NCBI RefSeq assembly: GCF_034274695.1
Contig: NZ_CP128362.1
Location: forward strand, 7,814,501 to 7,878,500
From: Chitinophaga sp. LS1
GTDB taxonomy: Bacteria > Bacteroidota > Bacteroidia > Chitinophagales > Chitinophagaceae
Reading direction: 5' to 3'
DNA length: 64,000 nt
Shown here: positions 60,736 through 64,000 of the stretch, one piece after another
How the letters are laid out: the number at the start of each line of letters is the position of its first letter
Numbering within the stretch: the first letter of the stretch is position 1
Notes under the pieces: generated by a model
Told to the model about the DNA's origin: nothing
The model's input: the letters and a program-made list of their open reading frames with translations, nothing else
The model's database searches: none
Made by a program: the position numbers and the translations under genes

Positions 60736-60836
60736 AACTCTGTTTTTGATTTTAGAAGTATTAAGATATGTCATGTTGACAATATTTCATAGGGGGTTGG
60801 CATGTTATTGGGGGCAATACTCATAAATATATTCGC

Positions 60837-61466
60837 ATGAAAGTACTGTTTACGCTCCTCCTTTTCCTCACCTGCCATTTTACTTTTGCCCAGAATTCCT
60901 GGCAACAACCCCTGCAAAAAGTATTGTCCCAATTGGATACGGCAAAAACCTTTGGTACATGGCAAAGTAATATTAATGCACTCGAGCCTTTGGCCAAAGC
61001 ACATCCCAACGAATTCCTATTACAATATTATATTGGCTGGGCATATACCCAATCCAGTTTTCAGGCCCCAAAAGGACAAGCTGAACCATTGACAGATAAA
61101 GCTGAGTCTTATGTTAAAAAAGCATTGGATATGCAGCCAACAAATACAGAAGCACTCACATTAATGGCCTACTGGTTGTCTGCAAGGATCAATGCAAGTC
61201 CTACCAGAGGTGCGACACTGGGATCTGATAGCAAAGAATATTCTGACAAAGCGATTGCAGCAGATAGTACAAATCCACGTGCTTATCTGCTAAAAGCATT
61301 GGTGGTGTACCATACGCCTGCCCTCTTTGGTGGTGGCAAAAAGAAAGCGGCGCCGCTGGTGGCAGAAGCTGGCCAGCGATTTGCGGCATTTAAACCGGAT
61401 AATGCCTTAGCCCCTCATTGGGGAAATGACATCTATCAACAACTGGCCGCTGATTACAAAGACTAG
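60837..61466 (+). CDS. Secreted TPR-like protein
   Basis: 209 aa. Signal peptide MKVLFTLLLFLTCHFTFAQ. Helical repeats follow: WQQPLQKVLSQLDTAKTF, EFLLQYYIGWAYTQSSF, KAESYVKKALDMQPTNTEALTLMAYWLSARIN, KEYSDKAIAADSTNPRAYLLKALVVYHT, with TPR-like spacing (small residues at A8/A20 positions). A periplasmic scaffold protein of unknown partner. The gene stands alone, divergent from the DUF1080 gene. Confidence 0.75.
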   Translation: MKVLFTLLLFLTCHFTFAQNSWQQPLQKVLSQLDTAKTFGTWQSNINALEPLAKAHPNEFLLQYYIGWAYTQSSFQAPKGQAEPLTDKAESYVKKALDMQPTNTEALTLMAYWLSARINASPTRGATLGSDSKEYSDKAIAADSTNPRAYLLKALVVYHTPALFGGGKKKAAPLVAEAGQRFAAFKPDNALAPHWGNDIYQQLAADYKD

Positions 61467-61573
61467 CAGTCTGTGAATTTCAGTACTCAATTAAAAAAAT
61501 TAATAACTACTGATTATCAACTACTTGAACCTTTAGCAACATTTTAGTATTACCAATTGTAAATGTGTTATTT

Positions 61574-62302
61574 ATGAGCAAGTATAATCATCCTTTGAAT
61601 GGTCATGGCGAACCCAGAGCCACAGCCTTATATGAACACTCCGATATACTGAATGTAAGTAAACCCGGGCGGATCGCTTCTATTGTAGGCGGTGCGCTGA
61701 TGACTACCAGCGCTATCAGCCAGGTAAGCAAACATCCCATTTGTAGTTTGCTTAGACTGATTACCGGTGGTTATCTCTTATACAGAGGTATTTCAGGAAA
61801 TTGCCCTATTTCCGCAGCAGCAGGCAGAAGCTCGTCTGATAAACACAATAGTGCGATCAACATTCGTACGAAATTCATTGTAGACAAGCCCCGTTTTGAA
61901 GTGTACAGTTTCTGGCGTGCTGTAGAAAACCTACCGCATTTTATGCGTCATCTTGCGGTTGTAACCGAAAAAGATAGTCATCATTCACACTGGGTAGCTA
62001 CCGGCCCTGGCAAACTCGGCACCATAGAGTGGGATGCAGAGATTATTAAAGATGAACCCGGTGCTATGATCGGATGGCGTTCTGCTCCGGGATCAGACCT
62101 GGTAACTGCGGGCAAGATCACATTTAATGATGCGATCAGTGGCGGTACCGAAATGGAAGTGATCATAACCTATCGCCCACCAGCTGGCTATGTAGGTACA
62201 GGACTGGCGTGGATACTGAATCCTGCGTTTGAAAACATGATCAGAAAAGATATTCTGAGATTTAAAAACTATGTGGAAACAGGAGAAATTACGGCACTGT
62301 AA
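61574..62302 (+). CDS. SRPBCC-family protein with N-terminal membrane segment (DUF2892-like)
   Basis: 242 aa from the ATG at 61574 (an alternative GTG lies 9 bases upstream). N-terminal part with membrane-like helices and the sequence ASIVGGALMTTSAISQVSKHP, LLRLITGGYLLYRGISGNCPI (about 35-80), like DUF2892/YgaP-type segments. The C-terminal part is a cyclase/dehydrase-type SRPBCC domain (about 95-235): VDKPRFEVYSFWRAVENLPHFMRHL, SHWVATGPGKLGTIEWDAEIIKDEPGAMIGWRSAPGSDLVTAGKITF, EVIITYRPPAGYVGTGLAWIL. The protein class is common in stress-related gene groups. It is followed by a YtxH-like gene. Confidence 0.82.
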   Translation: MSKYNHPLNGHGEPRATALYEHSDILNVSKPGRIASIVGGALMTTSAISQVSKHPICSLLRLITGGYLLYRGISGNCPISAAAGRSSSDKHNSAINIRTKFIVDKPRFEVYSFWRAVENLPHFMRHLAVVTEKDSHHSHWVATGPGKLGTIEWDAEIIKDEPGAMIGWRSAPGSDLVTAGKITFNDAISGGTEMEVIITYRPPAGYVGTGLAWILNPAFENMIRKDILRFKNYVETGEITAL

Positions 62303-62403
62303 TGCCGGGTTTCACATAATTTTCACATTCAACTGGCTGTGTCTGGCCTGATATTTGGCACACTATACATGCATTTTGTTTAACCTTATAAACTACTATT
62401 TTT

Positions 62404-62706
62404 ATGAGCACAATGAAGTTAATATACGGCGCATTAGCAGGATTGGCAGCAGGAGTTGCAATCGGAATATTGACAGCACCAGAAAGTGGTGAAGAAACAA
62501 GGAAAAAGATCAGAAGGTCAGCTCATGATGTGAATAATCGGTTCAGACGTATAGTTGGAAAAGGTGCGGATGGCTTGTCAGAGCTGAAATTTATCTTCGA
62601 AAACGAGACGACCGGCTTGAAAGATGATGTAAAGGAACGTGTACTGAAGATCATAGATGAAAGCAATCAATCTTATACAAAATTTAAGAAAGAGGCGCTT
62701 TCCTAA
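62404..62706 (+). CDS. YtxH-domain protein
   Basis: 100 aa. An N-terminal hydrophobic segment with Gly-rich helix (LIYGALAGLAAGVAIGILTAPESGEETRKKI) is the YtxH signature, followed by a charged helical tail. YtxH proteins are general-stress related membrane-associated proteins of unknown mechanism. It lies 100 bases after the SRPBCC gene on the same strand, and both may respond to stress. A bidirectional terminator follows. Confidence 0.85.
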   Translation: MSTMKLIYGALAGLAAGVAIGILTAPESGEETRKKIRRSAHDVNNRFRRIVGKGADGLSELKFIFENETTGLKDDVKERVLKIIDESNQSYTKFKKEALS

Positions 62707-62732
62707 GAGCACATAAACGGATGGCCACGCGA

Positions 62733-62779
62733 ATAAAATAAAAAGGTCCTGCTGAGTGAGCAGGACCTTTTTATTTTAT
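62733..62779. terminator. Bidirectional terminator between ytxH-like and TlpA-like genes
   Basis: A perfect 21-bp stem (62733-62753 with 62759-62779) around the loop GAGTG. Confidence 0.9.
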
Positions 62780-62824
62780 AGCAAGTAAAGATTATTTTAT
62801 GGAAAATAAACGAGTGAACTTTTT

Positions 62825-64000
62825 TTATTCCGCTAATAATGAATTCACGAGTGCATTAAATTCCTTCTTAAACGCCTCATAGTGCTCTCCCGTACCAGGA
62901 CCGGAAAAACCAGTATGCACTTCCTTCACATTTCCTTTCTTATCTATAAAAATAGTCGTCGGGAAACCTTTGATTCCCGTCAACTGTGGCAATGTCTTTT
63001 CTGCTTTTTGCGGATCCCCAGGTGTTACACCTGTAATCAATACAGGATAAGTCACATCGAATCTTCTCAGAAATCCTGCAAGGGATTTCTGAGATGTTGC
63101 AAAATCAGTCGTTCTTTCATAAGAAAGACCAATTACTTCTACCCCACGGGCTTTATTTTCCTTGTACCACGTACTTAAGAAACCGGTTTCATCCATACAG
63201 TTTGGACACCAGCTACCCATCAATGTGATCACCACTACTTTGCCTGCAAAACGCTGATCATTGATGCTTACTTTTTTACCATTCATATCAGGGAAGGCAA
63301 AATCGAGGCGGTTATTCCCCGGTTTGGTAGTCGCCAGTGAACGTTCATCAGGCAATGCAGCTTTATCATCTTTGCGGGCTACCCATTGTTCTTTACCTGC
63401 GCCAATGCCGGCATAGAAGGTGCCATTTTCAAGATAACCGTCTTTTACCAATGCCGTAAAGTAGTAAGCATGAGAACCATCGAAAGTAGAGAGTTTCAGA
63501 CTATCCCCGTCTACAATGCCTTCCAGGAAACGGTAGTCGCCTGTAGACGTGAGGAAGGTTCCCGTTACTTTGCTGCCGGTTTGTTTAAATTCACCAACAG
63601 CATAAGATGAATCTGGTTTATTAGCGTTAAAGAACCAGGTAGCATAGCGACCGGTTACATTGAGTGCAGGAGGTGATTGTGCATGAAAGCGTTCTTTCAC
63701 ATTGTGTGCAGCAGTGAATGGAATCGTCACCTCTCCGGTGGGCAGATGACGCACCCATAATCCTTCCAAACCGCCATTACTGGTAACAGCTTTGAATTCA
63801 GAATCGAAGAACGGCATTTTGATGAATACAGAATCACCTTTCAGTTTTACATCGTCTACGAGCATGCGATCCTTCGCATTGAGGATATAGATCACTTTCT
63901 TATGCGCACTGTCCTTCACTTCAAAGTTAAACACGATATCTGCGCCATCTGCACGATGCAGGCTACCTTTCCAGGTACCGGCAGGCAGGTTCCCTTTTTC
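62825..64000 (-). CDS. TlpA-family thioredoxin-like protein (5' part missing, window edge)
   Basis: At least 391 codons; the frame is open to the right edge (it reads GTWKGSLHRADGADIVFNF before any start), so the N-terminus and signal peptide lie outside. The N-terminal visible part (about 1-225) is a beta-rich domain common in Bacteroidota TlpA-like proteins. The C-terminal thioredoxin domain has FAFPDMNGKKVSIN, VVITLMGSWCPNCMDETGFL with the CPNC pair, YPVLITGVTPGDPQKAEKTLPQLTGIKGFPTTIFIDKKG with the cis-Pro. A periplasmic thiol reductase, perhaps for cytochrome c maturation. Convergent with the ytxH-like gene. Confidence 0.9.
   Translation of the reverse strand, partial: EKGNLPAGTWKGSLHRADGADIVFNFEVKDSAHKKVIYILNAKDRMLVDDVKLKGDSVFIKMPFFDSEFKAVTSNGGLEGLWVRHLPTGEVTIPFTAAHNVKERFHAQSPPALNVTGRYATWFFNANKPDSSYAVGEFKQTGSKVTGTFLTSTGDYRFLEGIVDGDSLKLSTFDGSHAYYFTALVKDGYLENGTFYAGIGAGKEQWVARKDDKAALPDERSLATTKPGNNRLDFAFPDMNGKKVSINDQRFAGKVVVITLMGSWCPNCMDETGFLSTWYKENKARGVEVIGLSYERTTDFATSQKSLAGFLRRFDVTYPVLITGVTPGDPQKAEKTLPQLTGIKGFPTTIFIDKKGNVKEVHTGFSGPGTGEHYEAFKKEFNALVNSLLAE

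Noticed and set aside
62352..62376. TTGGCAC followed by ATGCA upstream of the YtxH-like gene as a sigma-54 promoter
   Set aside because: The spacing between GG and GC is 12, not 10, so it does not fit.

Overview
The window reads as chromosomal DNA of a Bacteroidota bacterium, most likely family Chitinophagaceae and close to Chitinophaga. The evidence is a short primary sigma factor without region 1.1, fused SecDF, the Bacteroidota-type long NusB, T9SS C-terminal sorting domains on two secreted subtilases, STN and FecR-like pieces, abundant SPII lipoproteins, TAnnTTTG -7 promoter elements upstream of many genes, and almost no strong Shine-Dalgarno sequences. The genus is an inference; no rRNA or tRNA gene was seen.

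Layout. 1-6.8 kb: end of folB, trxB, rpoD, then threonine aldolase, valS and a small secreted protein. 7-14.5 kb: a large HExxH/beta-propeller surface protein, serine dehydratase with an FKBP lipoprotein, a 2OG-Fe(II) oxygenase, and an STN-domain protein behind what looks like a collapsed sigma/anti-sigma pair. 14.8-19.6 kb: groEL-groES on one strand and nusB-DUF1573-yajC-coaE on the other. 19.6-29.4 kb: a SNF2 helicase, a GH5-like protein, secDF, a class A beta-lactamase-like lipoprotein and a DUF4397 lipoprotein. 29.5-42.3 kb: two T9SS subtilases, an aminotransferase, an M23 peptidase, a methylmalonyl-CoA mutase large subunit, a methyltransferase and two paralogous HEIGH metalloproteases. 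42.4-47.3 kb: lpdA, lolA-like, ftsK. 47.6-48.8 kb: a decayed IS110-family element. 49-52.6 kb: a four-gene minus-strand operon (PPTase, aroK, DUF423, hydrolase) divergent from dcd. 52.7-57.3 kb: a cytochrome c/beta-propeller and DUF1080 pair plus a START-domain protein. 57.5-59.4 kb: an RNA-repair cassette (RNA ligase plus HD-Pnk). 59.5-64 kb: a broken small lipoprotein, a second DUF1080 protein, a TPR protein, SRPBCC and YtxH proteins, and a TlpA-like thioredoxin cut by the window edge.

Most notable points: (1) a two-gene RNA end-healing and sealing operon whose leader can fold into a nested hairpin; (2) an interspersed repeat family with two modules, A and B, arranged A-hairpin-B and sitting between convergent genes, module A showing compensatory changes in a stem; (3) three secreted enzymes with altered catalytic residues (GH5-like, alpha/beta hydrolase-like, subtilase-like); (4) an 83-aa ORF that joins the start of an ECF sigma factor to the end of a FecR-type anti-sigma factor; (5) an IS110-family transposase carrying four successive -1 frameshifts next to a copy of repeat B. 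Most of the rest is ordinary housekeeping DNA.
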